Assembly: GCA_035252015.1 (NCBI GenBank)
Contig: DATFDP010000223.1
Span: 1 to 64,000, forward strand
DNA: 64,000 nt
DNA from: JAICWP01 sp035252015
Lineage (GTDB): Bacteria > Acidobacteriota > Terriglobia > Terriglobales > Acidobacteriaceae
Direction: 5' to 3'
Made by a program: the position numbers and the translations under genes. Positions 51,655 through 60,838 of this stretch are shown here, piece after piece; within the stretch, counting starts at the first letter, position 1, and each line of letters begins with the position of its first letter. The notes under the pieces were generated by a model that worked only from the letters and a program-made list of their open reading frames with translations, had not been told where the DNA came from and did no database searches.

Positions 51655-53331
51655 ATGAGCGATATGACGCGGCGTGGTTTTCTCAAAGGGGCAGCGGTCG
51701 TACCCCTCGTGATCAAACCCCTGGCGGCCATCGGCCAGCAGGGCCCGCGTGGTGAGCGCTATGACATCGTGGTGGCGGGGGCCGGGCATAACAGCCTGAT
51801 CACGGCGGCCTATCTGTGCAAGGCGGGCTATCGCTGCGTGGTGCTGGAAGGGCGGCCCACCATCGGCGGCGGCGTCAAAACCGCTGAATTGACCCTGCGC
51901 GGCTTTAAAGACGACGTCTGCTCCACCGCGCAGTACTTCATCCAGTCCAACCCCATGCTGCGCAACAACGAGATCCCCCTGCGCGACTACGGGCTGGAAT
52001 ACATCGACCCCGATCCCATCTTGCACATGTCGTTCCTCGATGGCAGCCACATCACCCAGTGGCGCGACGTGGAGCGGACCATCGCCCAATTTGCCAAGTT
52101 TTCGAAAAAGGATGGCGCCGCCTACCGTCGCATGTATGAGGAATTCAATTCGGTGGCGCCCATATTCCGCGATTCCACCTTCACCCCCATCGGCTTCGGG
52201 CCGTCGCTGGCGGATCGCCTGGCCGCTCACCCGCGCGGCAAATTGTGGCAGCGTCGCCTGGCCATGGCGGCGTGGGAAATTATCAAAGCCAACTATGAAG
52301 ACGAACACACGCGGGCATTCATGGTATTCATGGCGCACATTACGTCGGAAGCGCCGGATGCGCCGGTCAGCGGGCGCGTGGCCTACACTGCGTTCGGCCA
52401 GCAGCACTCCGGGCGGCCGATGCCCAAGGGCGGATCAGGAAAGCTCGCTGAAGCCCTCGGACGCTACATCGAAGCTCACAACGGGGTGATCCTGCCCAAT
52501 AAGTGGGTGGAGCGTTTCATTATCGAGAACGGCCGCTGCATGGGGGTGGAGTGCAGTGACGGCACTTCTTACCGCGCCGACAAGGCTGTAGTTTCCACCT
52601 TGCATATCAAACAATTGGTGGACATGGCGCCACGTGAGCTCTGGCCCCAGGACTTCCTCGATGGAGTGGACACCTGGCAGGCTGAGGAAGCCATGTTCGT
52701 CAGCCACTACGCCACCACCGTCCCCCCAGTTTTTCCGCTGGATGGCGGCGGCACCATTTCGCCGGCGGAAACGGGGCTCCTGGTCTCGCCGGAACGCGCG
52801 CTGCGCGTGGCTTTCGATGATGCCTGCGGCAACATCAACACCGAGGATCCACCCATGCACTGCATCTGCTGCACGTCGGCGGACCCCAGCCGCGCGCCTG
52901 CCGGCATGCACACTCTCAAGCTGGTCTCCTGGTATCCCTATGACATCAAGCAGGGCCCGGAACACTGGGACGAAGTCAAGAAGCAGGTAGCCGAAGCCAA
53001 TCTCAAGCAGTTGCGGCGGTTCTGCCCCAGCCTGACGCCCGACAAGTTCCTGGGCGAATTCATCGAAAGCCCGATTGATTTTGAGCGCATGAATCCGCAC
53101 TTCTGGCATGGTAGCGCCCACGGCGGCGCCCAGAACGCGGCGCAAACCGGCCCCATGCGCCCCATGCCGGGCTGGGCACAGCACCGCATGCCGATTCCAG
53201 GTCTTTATCAGACCGGCGCCTGCACCTATCCCGGCGGCTCCGTTAGCGGCGCTCCCGGACGCAACGCGGCCGTGGTCATGCTCAAGGACTTTGGCACCAG
53301 CATCGAGGCGGTGGTGAGCAAGAAGGCATAG
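51655..53331 (+). CDS. Tat-exported phytoene-desaturase-like FAD oxidoreductase, copy 2
   Basis: The 558-residue paralog of the first flavoprotein has a twin-arginine signal (MTRRGFLKGAAVVPLVIKPL), FAD motif YDIVVAGAGHNSLITAAYLC and C-terminal FAD contact GLYQTGACTYPGGSVSGAPG. Shared blocks such as LTLRGFKDDVCSTAQ, QWRDVERTIAQFAKFSKKDG and ERMNPHFWHGSAHGG show that it arose by duplication. AGGAG lies 7 bases before the ATG. Two copies beside one cytochrome suggest either a heterodimer or two steps on related substrates. Confidence 0.88.
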   Translation: MSDMTRRGFLKGAAVVPLVIKPLAAIGQQGPRGERYDIVVAGAGHNSLITAAYLCKAGYRCVVLEGRPTIGGGVKTAELTLRGFKDDVCSTAQYFIQSNPMLRNNEIPLRDYGLEYIDPDPILHMSFLDGSHITQWRDVERTIAQFAKFSKKDGAAYRRMYEEFNSVAPIFRDSTFTPIGFGPSLADRLAAHPRGKLWQRRLAMAAWEIIKANYEDEHTRAFMVFMAHITSEAPDAPVSGRVAYTAFGQQHSGRPMPKGGSGKLAEALGRYIEAHNGVILPNKWVERFIIENGRCMGVECSDGTSYRADKAVVSTLHIKQLVDMAPRELWPQDFLDGVDTWQAEEAMFVSHYATTVPPVFPLDGGGTISPAETGLLVSPERALRVAFDDACGNINTEDPPMHCICCTSADPSRAPAGMHTLKLVSWYPYDIKQGPEHWDEVKKQVAEANLKQLRRFCPSLTPDKFLGEFIESPIDFERMNPHFWHGSAHGGAQNAAQTGPMRPMPGWAQHRMPIPGLYQTGACTYPGGSVSGAPGRNAAVVMLKDFGTSIEAVVSKKA

Positions 53332-53499
53332 AGAATGCTTTGCGATCGCACGTAACCAGCTTCGGTATCGGTACCGGGTAGACAGATGTTCATGCGCCGC
53401 CCTGCGGGCCTAATCAGATCCCTGTGCCGAGCCGAAAAAAACCATGCCCTTGACGCACCTCACCGCGAGGACGAGAATGCTTCGCCAAAGGAGGGCACC

Positions 53500-53931
53500 A
53501 TGCCCGACATCTCCGGATCGTTTTCAGGGAAGGCAGGAGTACAAACCGCAGTCTCCCTCACCGATACACCCGGCCACGAAATACAGGTTGCGGAAATCAG
53601 GGGCTCGCAGCGTTCGACCGACGAAAATTGGAATGGCGCAGGACTGACGTACTGGGGTGTAGCTGACATAGTCAACGGAAACGGTATTCAAAAGGGTTAC
53701 TACGTCAATGAACGCGCCGACGGTGATCGCGATTGTGGCACCTTCGAAGGAAAGGTCACAACCGCACAGGGCCAGACCACGCTTGAGGGAACATGGCAAA
53801 CAGTTACCGGCACCGGGAAGTTTACCGGGGTGAAAGCAGGCGGCACTTACAAAGGCCGCATGACTTCACCGACCGACATCGAGATGACATGGGATGGGCA
53901 TTACGAACTGGCAGCCAGCAAAGCCGCTTAA
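53500..53931 (+). CDS. Small beta-rich protein of unknown function
   Basis: The protein has 143 residues; GGAGG 6-7 bases upstream fixes the ATG at 53500. No signal peptide is seen. The sequence has repeated beta-strand patterns (NGIQKGYYVNERADGDRDCG, TTLEGTWQTVTGTGKFTGVK, AGGTYKGRM), reminiscent of allene-oxide-cyclase-like or DUF3224-like barrels, where Gly-rich strands alternate. That match is by feel only. It follows the flavoprotein operon by 168 bp and ends before a good terminator, so it may be a separate transcript. Otherwise unrecognised. Confidence 0.7.
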   Translation: MPDISGSFSGKAGVQTAVSLTDTPGHEIQVAEIRGSQRSTDENWNGAGLTYWGVADIVNGNGIQKGYYVNERADGDRDCGTFEGKVTTAQGQTTLEGTWQTVTGTGKFTGVKAGGTYKGRMTSPTDIEMTWDGHYELAASKAA

Positions 53932-53961
53932 CGAAGTAACACGCGAAACCTCCAACCCAGA

Positions 53962-53985
53962 AAGCCGCGTCTCGACGCGGCTTTT
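53962..53985 (+). terminator. Rho-independent terminator
   Basis: AAGCCGCGTC (53962-53971) and GACGCGGCTT (53974-53983) form a GC-rich stem followed by TT with more T just before (CTTTTCCC). It lies 31 bp past the stop of the gene ending at 53931. The reverse strand also has a short T-tract, so it may serve both directions. Confidence 0.75.
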
Positions 53986-54114
53986 CCCATTCCACTGCAC
54001 GCAAAATGTGTGGTCCTTCCTTACGAAAATGCGTGAACTCCCCAAAAATCTAGATGGGATACTTCCGCAGCACGGCTGCAACATGTTTCCGTTCCACTGT
54101 GGCGCGAGGGCTTA

Positions 54115-55020
54115 TTACTTTTCTATCGTGGTCTGCTGGCTGTAAACCAGCTGCCAGCGGCCATCCCGCTTCACCCAGATGCGCATGGCGCGGTACGGCC
54201 GCGCGCGAACCGTCGGCTGCTGCGTATCGCGCATCACTGCCGTATCGCCATATATGCGCACATCCATGGAGCCGGGCACCACGGCTCCTATGTCGGTTAC
54301 CTGGCTGCTGGAGGACTGCTTGCGAATGGTGGCCACGCGGTCAGCCTTGGTCAGAGGGTTGCCGTTCTCTTTGATATTGAACACGAACTCATCGCCCACG
54401 TGGCGCGCCCATTCATCCGCGTTCCGCTGGTTCACCGCCGTCTCCAGCGCCTGCCACGATTGCACCACCTGCTGCTGTTCCGGAGAGCCATGGTAGGGCA
54501 CCGTTTTGCAGGGGTTCTCACACGGTGTTCCCGCCGGCACCGTGGGCTGTTCCTTCTTTGAGCCGCCCTCGATGTTGGTTTGCTGGCCCAGGAGGATGCG
54601 CCATTTGCCCGCCTGGCTTACCCATACCCGAACGAAGCGCACATGCGCTCCCGGCGTTTTCTCGGACCCGGTTACGAACATCACTGTGGAATAGCTGTGC
54701 AGCTTGGTTTCGGTTCCCGCCGGAGCGCTTTGCGCTGATCCCTGAAGGAATTGCTGCTGGTCCAGGGTGCGCCCGCCGGCCTCTGTCCACGTGAAGCCGC
54801 GCGCCATCAGCCCGCTTAAGGCAGCCTTGTTCCACTTGTTCATGGCGCTGACGAAAGCTTGATCAGCTTGCCGCACAGCCTGTTCATCTGCCTGCGATGG
54901 AGGTGCAGCTAATGCTGTCGAGACGCCGCCCAGGGCGGCCACGATCATCATCATTGTGATTGCCGCCCTCGAAGCACGACTTAGCCAACATCTCCGCATA
55001 CTCCCGTTACGATTGCGCAT
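54115..55020 (-). CDS. Exported tandem NTF2-like (DUF4440) protein, second copy
   Basis: The 301-residue exported protein has a Sec-type signal (RAAITMMMIVAALGGVSTAL) and two NTF2-like domains: VRQADQAFVSAMNKWNKAAL with WVSQAGKWRILLGQQ, then SWQALETAVNQRNADEWARH with WVKRDGRWQLVYSQQ. They are joined by CENPCKTVPY. Order, linker and closing strand match the protein at 35157-36029. AGGA lies 6 bases before the ATG. It starts 14 bp after the stop of the GntR gene, so regulator and NTF2-like protein form one minus-strand operon. Confidence 0.83.
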   Translation of the reverse strand: MRNRNGSMRRCWLSRASRAAITMMMIVAALGGVSTALAAPPSQADEQAVRQADQAFVSAMNKWNKAALSGLMARGFTWTEAGGRTLDQQQFLQGSAQSAPAGTETKLHSYSTVMFVTGSEKTPGAHVRFVRVWVSQAGKWRILLGQQTNIEGGSKKEQPTVPAGTPCENPCKTVPYHGSPEQQQVVQSWQALETAVNQRNADEWARHVGDEFVFNIKENGNPLTKADRVATIRKQSSSSQVTDIGAVVPGSMDVRIYGDTAVMRDTQQPTVRARPYRAMRIWVKRDGRWQLVYSQQTTIEK

Positions 55021-55034
55021 GGGATTCCTATTTC

Positions 55035-55709
55035 TTATTGCGAGGAAAATTTGCGAACTTCCTTCAGGTGCGCGCGCATGGCCTCGCGCGCGCCCTCCGG
55101 GTCGCGCCGGTCAACCGCCTCCAGGATTCGCTTGTGATGCCGCTGGCTGCGCTGGGGCGCGCCTTTAATCTGGAACAGCCGTATGCGCTCCTCCCGCAGC
55201 AAGCCAACAATGGAATCGAGCAGCGACAAGATGAGAGGATTGCCGGCCGCTTGCGCCAGCCCCAGATGGAATTCCAGATCGGCTTCGATGTAGCCGTCCG
55301 GGTCATCCAGGTTTTCGTCCATGGCCTGGAATGCTTCCCGCATTGTGCGCAGATGCTGTTCTTCCGCGCGCGTGGCCGCGAGTGATGCGATGTGAGGTTC
55401 CAGGATGTTGCGCACCTCACTCAGGTGGGTGCTAGCATCCAGTTGCCCGATTTTGGACATCAGGTCGAGCGACTGCCGCATGATCTGCGACATGCCGTGG
55501 GTGACAAATGTTCCACGCCCTGAACACGGCTCGATCAGTCCCTTTTCCCGCAGCGTCTTCGCAGCCTCCCGCACCGCAGTGCGGCTCACGCCAAATTGCT
55601 GCGCCAGGTCGTGCTCGCCCGGCAATTGGTCCCCTGGCTTCATGCTGCCGTCCAGGATCCATTGCTCAATCTGCTGCACCACTCGCTGGTAGCGGCGCGG
55701 CGCGTGCAT
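55035..55709 (-). CDS. GntR-family regulator with FCD domain, second
   Basis: The protein has about 224 residues. The ATG at 55709 was chosen because the winged helix begins right after it (RRYQRVVQQIEQWILDGSMK); GTG codons at 55721 and 55733 are alternatives. Recognition helix: FGVSRTAVREAAKTLREKGL. The FCD ligand domain has LSEVRNILEPHIASLAATRA, DLEFHLGLAQAAGNPL (metal-ligand Asp and His) and QRHHKRILEAVDRRD. FCD regulators sense carboxylates. Its expected site type (TGGTNNNACCA) is found intact at the flavoprotein promoter 5.7 kb away. Confidence 0.92.
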   Translation of the reverse strand: MHAPRRYQRVVQQIEQWILDGSMKPGDQLPGEHDLAQQFGVSRTAVREAAKTLREKGLIEPCSGRGTFVTHGMSQIMRQSLDLMSKIGQLDASTHLSEVRNILEPHIASLAATRAEEQHLRTMREAFQAMDENLDDPDGYIEADLEFHLGLAQAAGNPLILSLLDSIVGLLREERIRLFQIKGAPQRSQRHHKRILEAVDRRDPEGAREAMRAHLKEVRKFSSQ

Positions 55710-55803
55710 TTCTTTGGCCACGACTCCTCTCACCGAAAGCTTTCGGGCCTATCCCGCAAAATAGTGCCAATACCAAATTCCCCAGCCAACCTGCCCGGCT
55801 GTG

Positions 55804-55836
55804 ACAAAAATGAGGGCCGAAACAGCGTCGGCCCTC
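55804..55836 (-). terminator. Rho-independent terminator of the large TonB-dependent receptor
   Basis: On the minus strand GAGGGCCGA, a 7-nt loop and TCGGCCCTC form a perfect 9-bp stem followed by ATTTTTG. It lies 24 bp past the receptor stop codon, in the right place to end that transcript before the GntR promoter. Confidence 0.85.
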
Positions 55837-55859
55837 GTTTCCCTACGGTCTGTTCATGG

Positions 55860-58800
55860 CTAAAAGATCATCTTCAACCCGAGTTGGATGGCGCGGGCGC
55901 CGCCCGATCCCAGCACCGGGTTGACAGCGGCTGTGTCGGGGGTGCCGCAACCGCAGCCGAACGAGCCCGGGAAGGAGGGGTCGGAAAACCCGCCGGCCGG
56001 GCCGTAGCCGCTGGTGGCATCCCAGGGATTGGCAAAATTGGGATGGTTTAGGAAATTGAAGAATTCCGCTCGGAACTGCGCCGTAACCCGTTCCTTAAAG
56101 TGGAAATTCTTCGCAATTGAAAGATCCAGGTTGCGGTAACCGGTGTCCCGGAACACGTTGCGGCCCAGGTTGCCGAATGTGCCAAAGACCGGCGGAATCA
56201 TAACCGAGTTGCCAGCCATGTAGCAGCCGAGGCTATTGAGTTGCGCCACCGCGGCAGGGCCCAGGGCGCTGGCCGCTTGCATGCAAGGCCCGGGGATATT
56301 CGGTGAACATGCCGAAGTACCTGCAAACCCGAAGCAGGCGATGGGATTGGCGCCGCCAGACTTGAAGTCGGCAGGGTTGCCGAAGAAGTTCCAGCGGTCG
56401 GCGAATTCCCCAGTCTTGCTGATGTCGTTGGAGGAGTCAAAGGTCTGCCACGGCATAGAGCTCTGCAGCGTAACGATGGAGTTAACCTGCCATCCTTCCA
56501 GCAGTTGCAGCGGCGATTTCCTGCTGGGCAGCGCATAGGTGACTGACAGTGTGAAGCGGTGCCGCATGTCGAAGTCGCTGTTCCCGTACTCGGCGTTGGG
56601 AGTGAAGCTGTTCTGCGGCAGGTACTGGTTCCAGTTGTAGGACATGTTGTCCAGAGAATGGGAGTAGGTGTAGCCGGCAATGAACGTCAAGCCATGCAGA
56701 TTGCGCGCGTTCAGGGTGGTTTGCAGGGCGTTGTAGTTGGACTTATAGATGTTGCTCATGAAGTTGATGAACTCCAGGTACGGAAACTGGGCTGCGAAAG
56801 GACGATGGGAATTGTCTTCGCAGTTGCCACAGGCCAGTTCCGCCGGGGACTGCGGGTTGATCTGGTTGATGTCAAAAATGCCGGTCAGCTTCGTACCGTG
56901 ATTGCCTACGTAGGAAGCATCCAGCGAGAGGTTGGTAGTGAAGGCGTGCTCAATTCCGAGCGTCCAGTTGGTGACGTAGGGATTGCGGTAGTTGCGATCC
57001 ATGGCCATGATGTCGCAAGGACCAGGATCATTGCCCACACCATCCCCGCACTGCAGAAAGCTGGTTACGTTGCTGGGGAAGATGGTGGCCCCGCCCACCG
57101 AGGAACCGTTCCAATTGAGCGAGGAACCAGGAATGGTCACGGCGCTGGCCAGAATATTGCCAGGCCCTGGTGTCGCAACGCCATTGACAACTTGCGGAGC
57201 TCCCGTGGGGAGCACTCCCAAACCCAGGGTAATCGCGTTTTGCGTGTTCTGCTGGGAGAGGAAGGTGTTCATGGTCAGCACGTCGTAAATCAAGCTGCCG
57301 CCGGCGCGGACCACGGTAGTTCCATTGCCCGTCACGTCCCAGGCGAAGCCCACCCGGGGCGAGAAATTGCGGTGATCCGGTTTGTAGATGGAGCTGATGT
57401 TCCTACCTAGTTGCTCAAAGCCGACCGCAGGCTCCCAGTTGCCCAGCAGGTTGTGGGCTTCGGTGGGAGGAGCGTCGTATTCGTAGCGCAGGCCCAGATT
57501 GATGGTGAACTTCGGGGTTATGCGCCAGTCATCCTGGGCAAAGCCGGAGTATTCCCACTGGTTCAGATCGCGAGTGGGGACGCCCGCCAGCAGCGTTGCC
57601 CGACTGGGGGTTCCGGCCAGGAAGTCTTCCAACGATCCGAAGCGGAATTCGCCGCGGCCTTTGCGCCAGGTGCCCTGATGGACCCTCAAATCGCGCAACT
57701 CGCCGCCGAACTTCAGTGCGTGCTTGCCACGCAAATACGAGATATTGTCCTGCAATGAGATGGTGTTGTCCGGACCCACATACTTGGGGAAGCTAGGGAA
57801 TCCGCCGAGTTCGGTAAAACCAGTGACGCGTATGCCAGGCAAGCCGCCCAAAACCGGATTGGTGATGCCGGTATTCAAGCCGTAACTGCTGGCGGGCTTA
57901 TTCTGGTCGCTGGGCGCAATGCTCAAGGTGTAACGAGTGAACCCAAAACGGAGGTCGTTCACCATACGCGAGTTGACTACCCAGGTTTCGTGGGCGGCCA
58001 TGCTCTGCGCCCGGGAGTGGATCTGGGTCAGGAAGAAGGGCTGAGTTTCCGGCGAGTCCTCGGCTACCAGTTTGTCGTTGCCGAAGAAGTAAGACCCGCT
58101 CAGGGTGTGCCGTTCGTTCACATGATAGTCAATTTTCCCGAGCGCGTTGTTCGAGCTGTTGACGTTGTTGAAGCCCGTCGTAATGGCCGAGGACTGCGTG
58201 TTGTTGGGCCCATAAAGGGGCAGAATGGCCAGGCTGACCGGGCTTATGGGGGTGCCTTGTGCCCGGAGAACGGCTTCCGCGTCGGGAATGCTGATAGTCG
58301 GGTCGCCGACCGAAGCGGTCGTCGGCAGACTGTAGGCGAACGAATTGCCCACCGTGTAGCGCTGGCCTTCGTAGCCGCCGAAGTAGAAGAGCTTATCTTT
58401 GATGATGTGCCCACCCAGCGTGCCGCCATATTGCTCCAGGCTCACCGGGGTCTTGGGATCGGGAGCGCGGTTGAAAAAGTTGCGCGCGTCGAACGAATCC
58501 GAGCGGCCGAATCCATAAACAGTGCCGTGTAATTGGTTCGTGCCCGACTTCAAACCCACGGTCGTAATGGCTCCGGGCTTCCAGCCAAACTCGGCCGACG
58601 GGTTCTCTTCCACATTGAACTCCTGAATCGCGTCAATGGGCAGCAGGGTGGCCGCATCGCCCGCGACCGCCGCCGCGTTGGTAATACTCAGGCCCATGAA
58701 AGCTTCGTCGTCGCTGATGCCGTCAATTACGAAGCTGGTGTCTTCCGGGCGCATGCCATTGGCCACCTGGGTCCAGGGGCCGCCGCCGGCGTAAACCATC

Positions 58801-59333
58801 ACGCCCGGGCGCAAGGAGAGCAGATTCTGGTAGTTGCGGCCATTCAGCGGCAGTTCGTTTATGGTCTTATTGTCCACCGTGCCGCCCAAGGTGGCGTTAA
58901 TGGTGTTGACCAGAGGCACCTCGGAGCTGACGGTCACTGTCTCGCTCGCTTGCCCAGGCTGCAGTGAGAAATCCACGCGCACATCCTTGCCTACTTCGAT
59001 CAGGATGTTCGGCCGCTCCTCGGTCTTAAAGCCACCTGATGCCACGCGAATCTTGTAGTTGCCCGGAAGCAGGTCGGGTGCCTGAAAGGCGCCCGCACTG
59101 TCTGTCGTCAAGTTGCGCGGAATACCGCGTTGTATGTCAGTGATGGTCACCTTGGCGCCCACGATTACGGCGCCAGTAGCGTCGTGAACATTTCCCAGAA
59201 TCCGGCCCCTGTCGGTCTGCCCGAACAGGGGGATGCACACCAGCAACATGGCAATCGCAACGCCCACGTCACAGAGAGCTCTCATCAGATGGCGGGGTCC
59301 AGCAAGAACCGGCTTTACCGTTGAAGCGCCCAT
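55860..59333 (-). CDS. Large Oar-like TonB-dependent receptor
   Basis: The protein has 1157 residues from the ATG at 59333 (GAGAGG 9 bases upstream); the frame opens at 59396. A signal sequence (DVGVAIAMLLVCIPLFGQ) precedes a carboxypeptidase-regulatory-like domain (GRILGNVHDATGAVIVGAKV). The plug has SETVTVSSEVPLVNTINATL and INELPLNGRNYQNLLSLRPG, the common NGRNYQNLL motif of Oar-type receptors. The barrel ends GGARAIQLGLKMIF with terminal Phe. It takes up or exports an unknown substrate. It is divergent from the Rieske oxygenase gene across a 310-bp gap, which suggests that the two serve one substrate. Confidence 0.95.
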   Translation of the reverse strand: MGASTVKPVLAGPRHLMRALCDVGVAIAMLLVCIPLFGQTDRGRILGNVHDATGAVIVGAKVTITDIQRGIPRNLTTDSAGAFQAPDLLPGNYKIRVASGGFKTEERPNILIEVGKDVRVDFSLQPGQASETVTVSSEVPLVNTINATLGGTVDNKTINELPLNGRNYQNLLSLRPGVMVYAGGGPWTQVANGMRPEDTSFVIDGISDDEAFMGLSITNAAAVAGDAATLLPIDAIQEFNVEENPSAEFGWKPGAITTVGLKSGTNQLHGTVYGFGRSDSFDARNFFNRAPDPKTPVSLEQYGGTLGGHIIKDKLFYFGGYEGQRYTVGNSFAYSLPTTASVGDPTISIPDAEAVLRAQGTPISPVSLAILPLYGPNNTQSSAITTGFNNVNSSNNALGKIDYHVNERHTLSGSYFFGNDKLVAEDSPETQPFFLTQIHSRAQSMAAHETWVVNSRMVNDLRFGFTRYTLSIAPSDQNKPASSYGLNTGITNPVLGGLPGIRVTGFTELGGFPSFPKYVGPDNTISLQDNISYLRGKHALKFGGELRDLRVHQGTWRKGRGEFRFGSLEDFLAGTPSRATLLAGVPTRDLNQWEYSGFAQDDWRITPKFTINLGLRYEYDAPPTEAHNLLGNWEPAVGFEQLGRNISSIYKPDHRNFSPRVGFAWDVTGNGTTVVRAGGSLIYDVLTMNTFLSQQNTQNAITLGLGVLPTGAPQVVNGVATPGPGNILASAVTIPGSSLNWNGSSVGGATIFPSNVTSFLQCGDGVGNDPGPCDIMAMDRNYRNPYVTNWTLGIEHAFTTNLSLDASYVGNHGTKLTGIFDINQINPQSPAELACGNCEDNSHRPFAAQFPYLEFINFMSNIYKSNYNALQTTLNARNLHGLTFIAGYTYSHSLDNMSYNWNQYLPQNSFTPNAEYGNSDFDMRHRFTLSVTYALPSRKSPLQLLEGWQVNSIVTLQSSMPWQTFDSSNDISKTGEFADRWNFFGNPADFKSGGANPIACFGFAGTSACSPNIPGPCMQAASALGPAAVAQLNSLGCYMAGNSVMIPPVFGTFGNLGRNVFRDTGYRNLDLSIAKNFHFKERVTAQFRAEFFNFLNHPNFANPWDATSGYGPAGGFSDPSFPGSFGCGCGTPDTAAVNPVLGSGGARAIQLGLKMIF

Positions 59334-59643
59334 GGCGGCAGCCTCTCTTTCACGAGTGGTCTGGCTGCTATACCATCCTACGGATTGCGGAGTCAAGCGA
59401 TGTTTTTACATTTCCGGTGAAATAGCCTCTTTTTCCTGTGTGTGGCAATTGGTCTAATGGACTGACCTCCAGACAGCGCTGCAAAATGCATCAACTCCCC
59501 GCGCTTCCGGCCCTGCCCTCTGGGTTCGCAGGGGCTCTGAAAACATCACCGCGGCTCAATATTCAAGGTGATGAGATAGTGGTGGTCAGCCATCGCTCAC
59601 TGCCTCGTGGCATAATCGCGCTTGGCTGGCACGGAGTCGAACT
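59334..59643. other. Divergent intergenic region, receptor and Rieske gene
   Basis: No gene is seen in these 310 bp. The part near 59400-59450 is locally AT-rich and should hold at least one promoter. GGTCTAATGGACTGACC at 59451-59467 contains GGTCT and TGACC, the two halves of the operator at 49264, but with seven extra bases between them, so binding by the same regulator is doubtful. Confidence 0.3.
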
Positions 59644-60753
59644 ATGAGCACACAGGTGGTGCCCACCCCGAAAACACTGCCGGCGCGGTATTACACCGAT
59701 CCAGAGGTGTTCCGGGAGGAAGTGGAGCGCTTCTTTTGCCGCTCCTGGGTATGTGTCGGACGCGCCGAGCAGATTCCGCACCCAGGTGACTATTTTTTGC
59801 GTGAGCTTGCGCGCGAGAGCATCCTCGTCGCGCGCGACCAGGGCGGGCGGGTTCGCGCCTTTTACAACGTTTGCCGCCATCGCGGCACTCGCATGTGTAC
59901 CGAGCCGCAGGGAAGCTTCGCTGGCCGCATCCAATGCCCCTATCATGGCTGGACCTACGGTCTTGACGGCCGGCTTATCGGCGCTCCTCACATGGAAGAA
60001 GGGAGCGGTTTCTGCCGCGAGGACTATCCTCTGAACCGGGTCCACCTTGGCGTATGGGACGGTCACATCTTCATCAATCTCGCGGCCCAGCCTGAACCCC
60101 TGGAGAACCAGTTAGCCGACCTGCCGCGGAAGTTCGCTTCCTGGCAGATGGCCGACTTGCGCCTTCATAAGCGCATCACCTACGAGGTCAAGGCCAACTG
60201 GAAGCTCATCATCCTCAACTACAACGAGTGCCTCCACTGCCCGGTGCTGCATCCCGCTCTCAACCGCCTCACCAACTATATGGGCGCCGACAATGAAACT
60301 CCGCAGCCCACCTACGTTGGCGGCACTATGGGCTTCAAGGGTGATGCCGAGACCATGAGCATTGACGGCAAGCGCCGCCGCGACTACCTTCCCGGCCTGA
60401 GCGACGAGGACCGCCACAAGGTTTGCTACTACGCCATTTATCCCAACTTCCTGCTCAGCCTCCATCCCGACTACATGATGACTCACACCCTGTGGCCGAA
60501 AGAGGTGAACCGGACAGAGATTATCTGCGAGTGGCACTTCCACCCACGGGAAATGGCCAAGCCCAATTTCCAGGCCACCGACGCCATTGATTTCTGGGAC
60601 CTGACCAACCGCGAGGACTGGGGTATCTCCGAACTTTCGCAACTGGGCATCAGTTCGCGCGCCTACCAGCCGGGCCCTTACTCCGAGCGCGAGTCCCTGC
60701 TGCATGCCTTCGACCAGATGATTCTCGAGCGTGAGCGCAGAAGCGGGCGGTAG
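59644..60753 (+). CDS. Rieske non-heme iron oxygenase, alpha subunit
   Basis: The 369-residue cytoplasmic protein has GGAG 7 bases before its ATG. The Rieske cluster is bound by CRHRG and CPYHGWTYG (residues 78-105). The mononuclear iron site is NYNECLHCPVLHPALN with two His; the third ligand is probably the Asp in AIDFWDLTNREDW. The length and the ECLHCPVLHP spacing fit ring-hydroxylating or N-demethylating oxygenases of the phenylpropionate/choline-monooxygenase group. No ferredoxin or reductase gene is nearby, so it depends on a distant electron source. It probably oxidises the substrate taken up by the divergent receptor, perhaps after the periplasmic flavoproteins have acted. Confidence 0.94.
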   Translation: MSTQVVPTPKTLPARYYTDPEVFREEVERFFCRSWVCVGRAEQIPHPGDYFLRELARESILVARDQGGRVRAFYNVCRHRGTRMCTEPQGSFAGRIQCPYHGWTYGLDGRLIGAPHMEEGSGFCREDYPLNRVHLGVWDGHIFINLAAQPEPLENQLADLPRKFASWQMADLRLHKRITYEVKANWKLIILNYNECLHCPVLHPALNRLTNYMGADNETPQPTYVGGTMGFKGDAETMSIDGKRRRDYLPGLSDEDRHKVCYYAIYPNFLLSLHPDYMMTHTLWPKEVNRTEIICEWHFHPREMAKPNFQATDAIDFWDLTNREDWGISELSQLGISSRAYQPGPYSERESLLHAFDQMILERERRSGR

Positions 60754-60838
60754 CTCGGCCCACTCTGGGTGAGGCGAGAATTGTCTGATAGGACGGTGGG
60801 AGCAGCAGTTTGTCGACGCCTGCTGTGCGTGCAGCCGC

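Noticed and set aside
59345..59375. TGGT and ACCA half-sites before the large receptor, as a FadR-type operator
   Set aside because: The halves are separated by far more than the required three bases.
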